Source of the DNA: Margaritifera margaritifera
Taxonomy: Eukaryota; Mollusca; Bivalvia; Unionida; Margaritiferidae
NCBI GenBank assembly: GCA_029931535.1
Contig: JAQPZY010001569.1
Span: 1,769,001 to 1,833,000, forward strand
Length of the DNA: 64,000 nt
Direction of reading: 5' to 3'
The notes under the pieces were generated by a model that worked only from the letters and a program-made list of their open reading frames with translations, did no database searches and was not told where the DNA came from. Numbering within the stretch: position 1 is the first letter of the stretch; each line of letters starts with the position of its first letter. The position numbers and the translations under genes are program-made. Positions 1-10,836 of this stretch are shown here, one piece after another.

Positions 1-1195
1 AGTCCAAAGTACACTAATTTTAGCAGTTATTAAAATAGGGAAAACGAATTTTGCCAGAGTAGACAATACCAGCCTCTGTGAGTGCAATGAATGAATTATA
101 AACTATACTAAAAGTAATTTTAAAAAAGTTATCAGTTCGTTTTTTTACAATTCACCTTTGAAGTCCAGAAAGTGAAAACGACCGAGTGAAGCAAGCAGTT
201 TTTTAATAGGTGCACATCTGAAGTGAAGCCAAACTGTATAGTCCATAACCCAAATTACCCCCATCAATCATACGTTAAAATAAAAGGAATTAAACGTTCT
301 TTTAACAATATCTAAGATATACAGGGTCTTTTTTAAATAGCCAGAATAACCACTGAGGAAAACCTGGGAAAATCTTTTTCTTTAAAAATCTAATCCTATG
401 CAAAATAAGAAACTGTAGAGCACCACCTTAATAAGAGACAAAAGTCGCAACCACATCATTGTATGTCCAATCTCTGCCAGAGTTTATAGTGTGACGATGC
501 ACCTAAGTAAAATGTGACGTCATATGAATTACTTCATAATGTAATGACCACGTTATTTCGAGCTGCATTGATTTCGCAAAAGCGGACTACCTTAAGAATT
601 TTGATTCATGAAACATAAGTAAGACTCAAGTTTCATCCAATCATATTGCTGGAATCTTTCCTTAAGTTTTACATTCTGACTTGTGTGCTAATGGCGAAAT
701 CCAGGCCAGATATCGCTCCTATTGTCAAAGGTCCACTGGGAGCATTTTGCATCTGACCTTAAAAGTTTTGTTCGTTTCGAAGTCGAGTATCAGCTATTAC
801 GATCATTAGCAAACAGGACACTTTTCCTCCTCACCGAGAGAATCACAAACTGAAGATTGGATAAAATCTCATGTTTTCCGGTACAGTATGAAGGACTATT
901 TTGATGCATACCATGCCGATTGCTTTGAAAGATTCATGTCACTGGCTATTCCTAATTGTTTCGCTTTCCTGAAAACAAGGGCGTATTGTGTGTACCCGAT
1001 ACCTAAGGTCACCGGTGTCAAGGCCTCCTGTTTACAATGTCCCGGAGGCTTTGATATGGAAGGCCATCGCCGCGAAAAATATGAAATTAAAACAAAATAA
1101 GCCAATTTCAAATAAAGCAAGAAAGGCTACAGTAAAGCAAGCATGCTTATGAAATAAAACGATTAAAGCTCAGACATTAAGATCAATACTCAAGT
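1..1195. other. Intergenic, nothing recognised
   Basis: AT-rich sequence. The longest open frames here (about 70 codons on both strands around 890-1120) overlap each other on opposite strands and show no recognisable domain. I see no RNA gene, transposon end or clear repeat. Confidence 0.6.
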
Positions 1196-1309
1196 AAAAC
1201 CAATGAGACATACGAAACAGACAAGTGCTGTATGATGTAAATAGTGGATTAAAACAATGAGACACATACGAAACAGATAAGTGCTGTATGATGTAAATAG
1301 TGGATTAAA
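1196..1309. repeat. Two-copy tandem repeat, ~56 bp unit
   Basis: A unit containing ATACGAAACAGA and GTGCTGTATGATGTAAATAG is present twice in direct tandem with few differences. It looks like a recent local duplication; no function is implied. Confidence 0.8.
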
Positions 1310-1990
1310 ACAAACCAAGAACAAGCAGAACAAGCTGATGATGACTGAAAACAGACTAAAGTCAAATGAAACAAAATAACATGCAAGGCATACAATATTT
1401 CCTCAGGGGCTATTATAATTTATGGCATTGGACTGGAATTGTTATTTATTACATATTCGACGTTATGACAATAGAAATACCATTAAGCTTGCACATATTA
1501 CTAGTTATACTCTTAAAATAGCTTGCTACTTTTCCGAAACTCAAGGGTTGCTTGAAATCAATAATGTTTCATGGAATAAATTCTGCCAAACACTTTTTTT
1601 TTATGGAGGAAGATCCAAGTAGAAATTGATATTAAGGGAAGTAATTTTTAAAGCCTATGACTTCATATGAAAACTATCTTTAGCTGCCTAATATCTACCT
1701 TTCTAACTAAAGAGTCTTTTATCCAATAATTTACACACAAAAAATAGAAGGAAAAAAGAAAAAGTAAAAGAAAACTAAAAAACTGTTGCCAAATTTTCCG
1801 TTACTTTGCTTAATCTCTGCTAATTCAAGACCTTGTTGGTTTTCTTACTGAAGATACTTTTGAGTTTATTTACATAAATTACAAGGACAATTATACTTTA
1901 TTCCGTAATTCAGGCCACAGGCCCATAATGCAGTATAATTCACAATATAAATACAGCTGCAGCGCCATCTATAACACAGATCTAAATTTC
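1310..1990. other. Intergenic, nothing recognised
   Basis: AT-rich, with short A- and T-rich runs. A 66-codon open frame near 1422-1622 has no domain or codon signal that I can recognise. Confidence 0.5.
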
Positions 1991-1994
1991 ATGC

Positions 1995-2260
1995 ATTTTT
2001 TAAATACTTTTTTTATATATTTTAGACCATTTGCTTTAAGGATTTTATGTGTTTCCTTCATCTTTTATTTTATATACCTTTTACTGAATTTTAACATAGG
2101 TACTTTTACGTTCTATGTTGTTGTACTTCGAGTTTACATTTATTTGGAAGGGTTTATCTTCCTTAAGTTTTCGTGCAATTCTTCATTTGTACATTTTTCA
2201 AACTTTATCTTTAGTGGCACCATATAGCCACTATTGTGCTGATGTGTCCTAAATAACTTT
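1995..2260 (+). repeat. Dispersed repeat family R1, copy 1
   Basis: Begins near CTTTAAGGATTTTA and ends near ATATAGCCACTATTGTGCTGATGTG. The same order of blocks recurs at 34420-34600 and 61070-61245 (both minus strand), and its 3' end alone at 22975-23060. Read in one frame it gives a hydrophobic, Phe/Tyr-rich string in two copies, but this reflects T-rich DNA and the copies do not preserve a start or a frame. The 3' end resembles the GTGCCGTTAAAC tail of the SINEs here, so it may be a SINE or LINE 3' fragment. Confidence 0.6.
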
Positions 2261-2451
2261 TAAGTTTGAATTTTTGATGGAGTTATATCATACTATTGTG
2301 GACATGCACATAAGTTGCAGAGAAAAAGAGAGTCGAACATTTGCTTCGTCTCTGACAATTGTAATAAATTATAATTTTCGCTTTATTTTTCAAACAATAG
2401 TTGCTACACAGTTCCAAGGCCAGACTTCCTATTTGTACTAGTATTTACATG

Positions 2452-2508
2452 TGCAATAAACTATCAATGTTTGATAATGCTGTGCAATAAACTCTCAATG
2501 TTTATGGT
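2452..2508. repeat. Two-copy short tandem repeat
   Basis: A unit containing TGTGCAATAAACT and TCAATGTTT is repeated twice, about 31 bp apart. Confidence 0.6.
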
Positions 2509-3491
2509 GTTATAAACCGATTTATGAGGTGCTGTTTACAAACCAATGAATAGTACTACAATAGAAAATGGACCTGTAAATTATCAAAATGGCGCCAAAT
2601 AATTCTCGTAGGAAACCTCCAGAATAAAACCATTGATTTCGAAGAATATGTCGTTTACACTCTTAGGTTTGGATTCATCTATCCAAAAACAATAATGTTT
2701 TGAAAGAATGCGAGAAATATGGATGCGATAACCGAAACGCTCAAATGAATTTCTGTATTTTCGTTTGAAAAGAAGAAAATTAAAAACAAAACAAAAGAAC
2801 TTTGTGAGTTTGGTCAGAGATGTATAAAAGGCCTAAATCAATATGCTGACAATTAAAAATACCATTAGTATGAGCTAAAACTGATATCAATTAACAGATT
2901 TGTTAGAAAAAAAGGTAGGCTTATTTTCCACTCTGTTTTCATTATAATGCTTTTTATAGATGTGTTTTTATCACTGTATGAAAGTGTTTCGTAGGGATTA
3001 TTATAACCAATACAGACGCAGTTTAAGCAAATTATATGTCAAATGCATATTTCAGCGTATCTCATACTGGTAGAACGGAGACGTATCATAACATACATGT
3101 ACCTTGATAAAGCAGGATTTGCACAATTTGTAGGTTTAATGTAGTTGAAGACGAATATCATTTTAGTTCAGATTGTAACAGGTAAACTTTTCCAAGCGTA
3201 ACAAATTTTTTGAAACAAGGACTCGATACATAATTTAAATGTAAAGAGGAAAATGAGCTAAAAAAAAATTTTAAGCCACAACACTTAATCATTTTACTGT
3301 CATTCCTACCATCTGTGACATGGACAAAGCTTTTTAAAACGATTCATTAAGTACAAGCACATATATCAGACATAAAATTTAAAATTAAAAAAATATTGCT
3401 CCGCACTTGGTCATACATTAACTAACTTCAAGTTTATGTAGCAATTAAAATGCTGTATACTGATGTGGTCCTGATTTGGGGTCTTTGCTGC

Positions 3492-3495
<4 letters not shown>
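2509..3495. other. Intergenic, nothing recognised
   Basis: AT-rich sequence with no open frame above about 60 codons and no transposon-like end that I can identify. Confidence 0.5.

Positions 3496-3577
<82 letters not shown>
3496..3577. repeat. (GA)n microsatellite, ~82 bp
   Basis: Uninterrupted GA dinucleotide run. Similar GA/TC runs recur at 16879-16942 and 23923-23986. Confidence 0.97.
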
Positions 3578-3580
<3 letters not shown>

Positions 3581-4483
3581 ATTACGGTGTGGCTTACAAA
3601 TCATGCAACAATAAACAAAACCCTCTGACCCGAAAGCACTGAAATCGTAAAGAACTGAAATCCCCGCGGTTACTTTGAACTCATATGCTAAGAGCCCTCG
3701 TTTGCAAATCAAAAGGGAACGGATGATATTTGGTGGGGAAGATAAGGAGTAAACTGGTATCCGGTCGTTTACTGGCTCGCTTACTCACTACACAAGCAAC
3801 AGTTATGAAAAATGATAGGACTTAGGTCAGAATTATTACTTCTGGGTCAGTACCCACAAATGTAGTCCCAGTCTATCTTTAGAGCATTATTTCCTCTATC
3901 ATTTTGGTCGTGATACACGAGTTCGATTTAGGCATTCTTGGTATTGATTTGAAGGAAATAGTTTATTCTTTAGAATATGAGCATTATGGTGCGGTTGTCT
4001 GTGTATTTTGGCGACAATGCACAATGAGTGATGAGGCATTGATGCTGGTCTGGACGTGAAATCTGTGACCCACTGCACGTTGTTTTGTTTACAGTCCAGC
4101 CTCTCAAGACATGCCGGATAATCTATGACAAGAACTTCACCGTGAGTTCATCTTTGAAAATACTTTAGATTACCATATGATTAATTAGCATTTGGACACA
4201 CTGGAAAGTTTATTAGTGACAAACAAATGTGGGGACTATATAGGAAATATAATTGTGATGAGTCCTGTTCTACCCACGAGACTTGGCGAGAAGTCACGTG
4301 AGAGTTCAGTTGAAGACGAGCAAACAATATAAACACACATATAAATTCATCCGTGGGACAAAAGAAAAGTCTGTCAAATTTACATATGATTCGATCCATC
4401 TGATTCGCTCAAATAGCCACTAATGAAAGCCGTCGTTGCGTTAGCTGGTAAGGGCTACATATTGATGATATTTGGCGGTAATG

Positions 4484-4485
<2 letters not shown>
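3578..4485. other. Intergenic, nothing recognised
   Basis: Slightly less AT-rich than its surroundings. A 72-codon minus-strand frame at 4181-4399 has no recognisable feature. Confidence 0.5.

Positions 4486-4558
<73 letters not shown>
4486..4558. repeat. (TC)n(AC)n compound microsatellite
   Basis: About 37 bases of TC repeat pass directly into about 35 bases of CA repeat. The same compound type occurs at 29011-29102 and 32071-32156. Confidence 0.97.
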
Positions 4559-4560
<2 letters not shown>

Positions 4561-5055
4561 GACTTCAATTCTGGACGACATCAATATATACCATTTAACT
4601 GTTACATAAACTTCGAGTTACTAGTAGCTGATTTACCATTACGTGCGGATCATTTCGTTTTTGTTATTAATTGCAATTTGTATGTTTAAATTATGTGTTC
4701 GTGCTTCATGTGTCACATTAATAAGTTATTACAGTCATACATTGTATGTATCCCAGACCGGAGGAATTACAATTAAATGATTAACTGCTGTTGCTTGCAT
4801 GTTTTTAGCTACTGGTAATTATTCTCGTTAAATTTAAATGATATATCGATTCGTTGATTGAAAAAATTGTATGCATGGACAATTTACAGGTTTCATAAAT
4901 CAGCAAATATCAATGAATGATAGGATCAACTTTGAAATGATAATTTTAAATAATGTTTACTTCTCCGTATCAACCAATAATGGCTTTCCTTACCACGTAC
5001 ATCCACTATAAATAAAACTGTCTTTGTCATCAGCTCCCTTTATCTGAAATATAAA
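4559..5055. other. Intergenic, nothing recognised
   Basis: AT-rich; no repeat or gene recognised. Confidence 0.5.
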
Positions 5056-5222
5056 GGAGCCACGGTAGCTCAGTTTGTTAGAGCGTCGGACTCGTAAACC
5101 AAGGGTCGCGGGTTCGATACCCGACCAGGCCAACCAGGATCGGCTGCCTCCTTTAGAAAGGAACTTGACTCCCATTTCCTCGGCATGATAAAGCCAACAA
5201 TACATTCAAAGTGCCGTTACAA
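5056..5222 (+). mobile_element. tRNA-derived SINE (tRNA-Thr-like head), copy 1
   Basis: The head has a pol III A box (TAGCTCAGTTTGTTAGAGCG) and B box (GGTTCGATACCC) spaced as in a tRNA. The expected anticodon loop reads CTCGTAA, so the parent was probably tRNA-Thr(CGT). The anticodon stem no longer pairs here, so this is not a working tRNA. A body with CGGCTGCC and CATGATAAAGCCAA follows, ending near GTGCCGTTA. A better preserved second copy lies on the minus strand at 20533-20722 and shares head, body and tail, which is what makes this a SINE rather than a lone tRNA pseudogene. Confidence 0.85.
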
Positions 5223-5628
5223 TACATATCGAAGGTAGTTGTTGCGAAAAAGTGTTTGACAGGTGTATCGCACGCTGGAATTAGAGCTTCGCTTTTCTTC
5301 CTAAAAAGAAGCACTTTCTGATCTATTGTAGTAACGGGTCTTGTTAGACGACGCCAGAGTGTCCTTTTTATTATATTTGGTTTATTAGATAAAGGCATTT
5401 TTTGGGTGGATTTTTTCTTAAGTAAAAGAGTACTTCTTTATCGGACGGTCTTTCTCTGGTTAATACAAGAAAGGTTGACTATAATAGAAGAATGGTGTAC
5501 TCTGCACACACGAGCTTAATAAAGAGAAAGCTTGACTATACTAGGAGAATGTACCCAGCACGTAATTTGTAAAGAGGGCAGTGTACTCAGAATATATTTT
5601 TATCGACGATTGCATGCACCCTTTCTAT
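5223..5628. other. Intergenic, nothing recognised
   Basis: Contains a loose repetition of AGAAAGGTTGACTATA / AGAAAGCTTGACTATA near 5469-5545. Nothing else stands out. Confidence 0.5.
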
Positions 5629-5639
5629 GAGGCGCCAGA

Positions 5640-6850
5640 GTGGACAAAAGTTGGTCCAGTGAGTAAGCAGTTGAAATTTAAATATTATATGTAGAGAATT
5701 CCAATTTCACATGCTGAATCAAATTGTTTGTGTTGAAAGTCCCATTTGCTATGTCGAGTTCCTAAATTGTATCTGTTGAATTACACAGCGGTGGTTGTAA
5801 AGTTCCATTTCTTATGTCGAGTTTTTATATTTTAACTTCTGAATTACACAGCGGTGGTTGAAATTTCAATGTTGTATGTCGAGAATTCCAATTTCACATG
5901 TTTAATCAAATTCTTTGTGTTGAAAGTTCTATTTTATCTGTCGACTTTTTTTAATTTTTTTTTATAGATTTGCCTGTTTAAGTACACAGCGGTGGTTGAA
6001 AGTTTCATTCCATATCTCGAGTTTTTAGATCTTATCTTTTGAATTAAACAACGGTGGTTGAAAGTTCAATGTTTTATGTCAAAAATTCCAATTTCACACG
6101 TTGAATCAAATTGTTTGTCATGAAAGTTTGATTTCATATGTCGAGTTATTAAATTGTATCTGTTGGATTACACACTTGTGGTTAAAAAATTACAATACCT
6201 TTGTCGAGTTTTTTTTTAGATTGTATCTGCTGAATTACACATCATTGGTTTAAATTTCAATGTTGTATGTAGAGAATTCAAATTTTACATGTTGAATAGA
6301 ATTATTTGAGTTGAAAGTTCCATTTCCTAAGTCTAAATTTGAGATGTTGTGTGCTGAATTACGCAGCGGTGGTTGAAACTTCCATTTTCCATGTCTAAAT
6401 TTGAGATGTTGTGTGCTGAATTACGCAGCGGTGGTTGAAACTTCCATTTTCCATGTCTAAATTTGAGATGTTGTGTGCTGAATTACGCAGCGGTGGTTGA
6501 AACTTCCATTTTCCATGTCTAAATTTGAGATGTTGTGTGCTGAATTACGCAGCGGTCGTTGAAACTTCCATTTTCCATTTCTAAATTTGAGATGTGTGCT
6601 AAATTACGCAGCGGTCGTTGAAACTTCCATTTTCCATGTCTAAATTTGAGATGTTGTGTGCTGAATTACGCAGCGGTCGTTGAAACTTCCATTTTCCATG
6701 TCTAAATTTGAGATGTTGTGTGCTGAATTACGCAGCGGTGGTTGAAAGTTCCATTTCCTATGTCTAAATTTTAGATTTTGTATGCTGAATTACGCAGCAG
6801 TCGTTGAAAGTTCCATTTCCTATGTCGAGAATTCCAATTTCACACGTTGT
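5640..6850 (+). repeat. Minisatellite, degenerate units then a ~62 bp homogenised core
   Basis: Units share ATTACACAGCGGTGGTTGAAA followed by a TTCCATTTC...ATGTCGAG block. From about 6330 to 6780 the array becomes nearly identical 62 bp units (GTCTAAATTTGAGATG ... TTCCATTTTCCAT) in about seven copies, showing recent local expansion inside an older array. An inverted, shorter array lies at 9655-9960. Confidence 0.9.
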
Positions 6851-7349
6851 TGATATTGTATGTCACCCATGACTGCATATGTAGTTCAAGAACTCTTTAT
6901 TCTTTCTTGTCCATATGTGAATAAAAGACAAGAATTACACGTATTCTAGAAAGTATGATATTTCAAATATTGGTTATAACCAGAGAACAAGTAAATATTA
7001 CAAGATTTAAGCACACTTAATTATTACCACCTTTCTCAAGTGTTCAACGAAAGAAAATGTGTTTCATTTGTTTCCATAATGTTAACCCTTTCAACCTGCC
7101 ATTTAAGTTTCCTCTTTTATGTCCTTGCAGGGTTAAGTTTTGTCACTACAAATCAAGAACCAATTTTTTTTTAAACAGTGAATAAAGTTGTGTATTTGTA
7201 GTACATTATAGTTAAAAGTTTCTCTGGCTGTGTATTTATTGTAGCATAATGTTGTAAAAATGGATCAGCGTAATTTTCAGGCATGCTTGTGGCAAACATT
7301 TATACTTTGTCGCACACTTCTAGCAAGATAAAACGTGTCTCAAAAGTAT

Positions 7350-7470
7350 TTCCCCCAGGATCTACTAAGGGCATGGTAAGTATCCTCCAAGAAAAGGGCA
7401 TTTTAAACGCGTATCTCACGATCAAAAGGGCACCTTAATGTTATCATGAATTGTTGCTGTTTTTGTTATT
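7350..7470 (+). repeat. Dispersed repeat family R2, copy 1
   Basis: Contains AGGGCATGGTAAGTATCCTCCAA, AAAGGGCATTTTAAACGCG and AAAAGGGCACCTT. Related stretches with the same order occur at 27985-28060, 45997-46090 and 61768-61890, all in the same orientation, often followed by a GTTGTT or TTATTA run. Confidence 0.65.
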
Positions 7471-7623
7471 ATTATTGCTATAGTAGTAGTAGTAGTAGTG
7501 TTCTCCATTGAGTGCATACTACCGAGAGCAGTCAGTTCTAACAAACAAAGACCTCCTTCATGCGTCACCGCTACACAGTGAACAGTCTAAGCTTTGGGCA
7601 CATATATAGTGCTGCTTACAATC

Positions 7624-7625
<2 letters not shown>

Positions 7626-7659
<34 letters not shown>
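7626..7659. repeat. (TA)n microsatellite
   Basis: Uninterrupted TA dinucleotide run of about 34 bases inside the 4.4 kb structure. Confidence 0.95.
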
Positions 7660-7662
<3 letters not shown>

Positions 7663-8099
7663 GTTGAATCGAGCACTTAAGCGACTATAAACGTTTGTGA
7701 GAAACGAAAAAACATTTTGCAACTGGAAAAAAGTGAAGATTGTTGAGAAAATGTATTTTTTTAAATGGCCTGACGCAAAGAAAAGTATACCGCGGCGCCA
7801 TCTTAAATTGGCCGGAGGAGGGGGGTGGTGGAGGAGGGCGGGGAACGTTACTCAAGAAAGACAGATGTGCCGCTCATGGCACATTCTTGTGCCCTTTATT
7901 CCTACAGCCTTTCATTAAAAGGCCATATTTGGTAATAGTGTGTTGCACTCACCAAGACATATCTCAACACCGAGTAGGATGCTAATGATACATATAATCA
8001 TTGAAAAACCAAACTAAACACAAGAAGGCTAGGGAGGGTTTGTTTGTTGAGGCCACAATCAACACATTGATGTAAAATATGTTACCTTGACCCCAATAT

Positions 8100-9150
8100 C
8101 AAAGATTGAACGAGCATGTTGTCTAATTAATTGTCTTACCTTAATAATTATTCATCCAATGTATGAACAAAATTCATCAAGGTGTTTAGGAAGTCAAAGC
8201 AAATGAACATGTTTTAACCAAAACCTTAATGCAAATTTTCTAAATTACTGTGAGCAAAAGATCAAAAGGGGCGTGGGTGCGTGTCGCGGACTGGTTTCAG
8301 CATCATAATGATTCACCCCTAGTATGCAGAAAACCCATGCAGGGCTTTAGGAAACATAAGTAAATGAAAAAACCTGTAACAAAAACCTTAACGCAAGTTT
8401 TCTATGACAGTGACCATGACCCTAAGGCCAAAGGGGCAATTGTGCATGTCAACAAATACATTGTCTTTACTTCGTTATGACTCGTTTCAAGTATGAACAA
8501 ATCCATCAAGGAGTTTAGAAAATATAAGCAAATGAAAACACTTTGACCAACACCTTAATGTAAACTTTATATGATTGTGACCTTGTCTCCAAGTTCATAG
8601 GGGTGAGCAAACATGTCATAAAATGAATTGTCTTAGTTTCATAATAAAGAATGCCCAGGATCGGATCCAGGAATATTGTTTGTGGGCGCGGGCCCCAGTC
8701 AAGTAGGCAAGGGGTCTGAGGGACAGAACCTCTGGTAGGGTGCCCAGGGGGGCGAAGCGCTCTGAACCTCTTGCGTTTTAAAGCGTTTCCAGGGCAAAAT
8801 GTTAACCATCTAACTGTAAAAGAAAATTTAATCTAGGAAACTTAACGATTAATTCGCGCTCATTTTTTTTTTTTTTTTGGGGGGGGGGGCGGGGGGGGGG
8901 GCACACACTGGCTTCGCCCTGTTGCCATGTATGATGAGAATCTATTAAGGAGTTTAGGAAAATATTAGCATATAAAAAAATAACCAAAACGTTAACGTAA
9001 ATTTTGTGTGAAACGGTAAAAGGGATGAGTATGTTATTGAAAGAATTGTCTTAGATTCATAGTGATTCATGCCAAGTATGTTGAGAATCTATGAAGGTAC
9101 TTAGGAAACCTATGCAAATTAAGAATTGTTATACAAATCTAAACGGTTGA
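8100..9150 (+). repeat. Array of ~190 bp units (family R3), copy 1
   Basis: Each unit carries a series such as CATCAAGGNGTTTAGGAAA, ATAAGCAAATGAA, a CAAAACCTTAA block, GTGACCTTGACC, and GAATTGTCTTAG. About five imperfect copies are visible and the array ends near TCTCGCTTCCCACTAA. A shorter array of the same family with a matching end (TCTCGCTTTCCACTTA) lies at 21860-22380. It is interrupted at 8648-8900 by a G/T-homopolymer-rich insertion. Confidence 0.75.
8648..8900. repeat. Insert related to a CGGATCCAG element, with poly(T)/poly(G)
   Basis: Begins near CGGATCCAGGAATATTG and includes AAGGGGTCTG, CAGAACCTCTGG and TGCCCAGGGGGGC. It is followed by a T run and G runs. The same order, more diverged, is seen at 27805-27990, where the sequence starts CAGTGGCGGATCCAG as do many hAT-type ends. 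Confidence 0.55.
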
Positions 9151-9654
9151 CAACGCAGATGAAGTCGTCGGAAAAGTGACTGCTAGTCTCGCTTCCCACT
9201 AACATGGACTCGAAAATTAAAATTGAGTGAAGCACTGAAGGGTACAAATCAGATCACAGTGACCTACTTTTTAGTTGATATTTCTGGTACTCACCGAGAT
9301 GCATTTGCATACAAAGTTGCATTACTCTGGGACTAACAATGCCAGAGAACATGACCTAAACGAAACACTAAAATGAAGTCATTTAATATATTTCCTGGCA
9401 TTCACACAGCTTCTCATTATAAGGATTTAATATATAAAACCGAAGGAAAAAAAATCTTAATAAAAGCCATTTGAAGACCAAGTTTAGGCAGGTTTTCGCC
9501 AGATTATGGGTCATATAGTAACCTCATGACAGTCTTACAAAATACATGTAACGACATAATCAAAATACAGAATAAAAAAGGTGCAAGAGTAAATACAGGA
9601 GTAAATATAAAACAATATCTTGCATACTTATGGGGATTTCTCGACATGCGTAAT

Positions 9655-9960
9655 GGAACTGTCAACCACCGCTGTGTAATTCAACAGACAAAATATAAAA
9701 CAAATCGACATATAAAATGGAACTTTCAACACAAACAATTTGATTCAACGTGTGCAATTGGAATTTTCTACATACAACATTGAAATTTCAACCACCGCTG
9801 TATAATTCAAAAGTTAACATCTAAAAACTCGACATAGGAAATGGAATTTTCAACTACCGCTGTGTAATCCAACAGATAAATTTTATAAACTCGACTTATG
9901 AAATGGAACTTTCGACACCAACAGGAATTCTCCACATATGACATTCAAATTTCAACTGCT
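9655..9960 (-). repeat. Inverted minisatellite array matching 5640-6850
   Basis: Units carry CAACCACCGCTGTGTAATTC and GGAACTTTCAAC, the reverse complement of the left array. About three units are present, with more divergence than in the left core. Confidence 0.85.
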
Positions 9961-9997
9961 ACTTTTTCGTTGGACCGTTTTTACGCTATGGCGCCTC

Positions 9998-10836
9998 GTA
10001 GCGCCTCGTGCCTTTCCACTTCTCTGCATGCGTAGTTAAGGGTTGTTGGTGATCGACCAAATCGTGCACAACAGCGGTTTTAAAACCGGTACAACTAACT
10101 ATCGACAAAAGAAGGTCATTGTGATCGCAGTCATTTTTGTGTATAAAGTCACCAAATCTCATGCGTGTGTTCACATGTAAAATAACAATAGGCAGAAATT
10201 ACACGAAGGTAAGTGACATGCATGTGCTTTTCATTGAATATTGTCTTCCTATTATGCATTTACATGAATCACAGTTTCCTAGACACTGTTGCACTGTTGA
10301 AACTTGATGCGTGCATTCGCCTTTGTCATTTAAGTTAGTACCCATAAATAGTAAATTGTGGTTGTAATGACCTACTTTTGTTTATACTAAAGTCGCTATA
10401 CTAAGTTTTTGCATTATGTGCAGGGAAATAGGTGAGACATAAAAGATTCTACACAAGTTACTGTTGGTTTATTCTTAGCACAAACTTTCAATCTTATTAT
10501 TAAGTATAAGCGTGAAAGAAGAGAAAAAGCTTACAATTTTTTATTGATTTCATGGATGTGAAACACAGTAAGATGCAATTTCACTCGCCTCCTTTCTTGA
10601 TAATTTTTATTCGCCCGCCACAAGGAAAGCGTATTATGTTGTGATGTCCATCCGAACATATGGACGTTTGTATTATGTTGGGATGTCCATCCGACCATAT
10701 ATACGTTTGTTCCCTATTTTGTTTATGTACAATAATTCGAGTTCTCCGCTATCTAGCATTATCAAATTTTATAAGACTAGACAGCTATCGATTCTGGAGT
10801 CAATCGGTCAAAGGTAAATGTCACAGAGACTAAAAT
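9998..10836. other. Intergenic with a two-copy 45 bp repeat
   Basis: Around 10630-10712 a unit containing GTATTATGTTG and ATGTCCATCCGA is present twice. The rest shows nothing recognisable. Confidence 0.6.

Larger units (their letters stand above)
5629..9997. mobile_element. 4.4 kb structure bounded by inverted minisatellite arrays
   Basis: The left end starts GAGGCGCCA and runs through CAGTTGAAATTT and GAGAATTCC into a minisatellite (5640-6850). The right end is the reverse complement of the same series: rightmost GGCGCCTC at 9990-9997, then AAATTTCAACTGC and GGAATTCTC reading leftward into units carrying CAACCACCGCTGTGTAATTC. The two ends therefore form long imperfect inverted repeats made of tandem units. 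I find no transposase between them and no clear target duplication, so this could be a non-autonomous DNA element or a product of local inversion. The interior holds a separate repeat array (8100-9150). Confidence 0.5.

Noticed and set aside
5056..5130. Functional tRNA-Thr gene
   Set aside because: The anticodon stem does not pair and the sequence continues into a body and tail shared with another copy, so it is a SINE head.
5640..6850. CRISPR array
   Set aside because: Regular repetition, but no distinct spacers between short identical repeats and the context is eukaryotic; it is a minisatellite.
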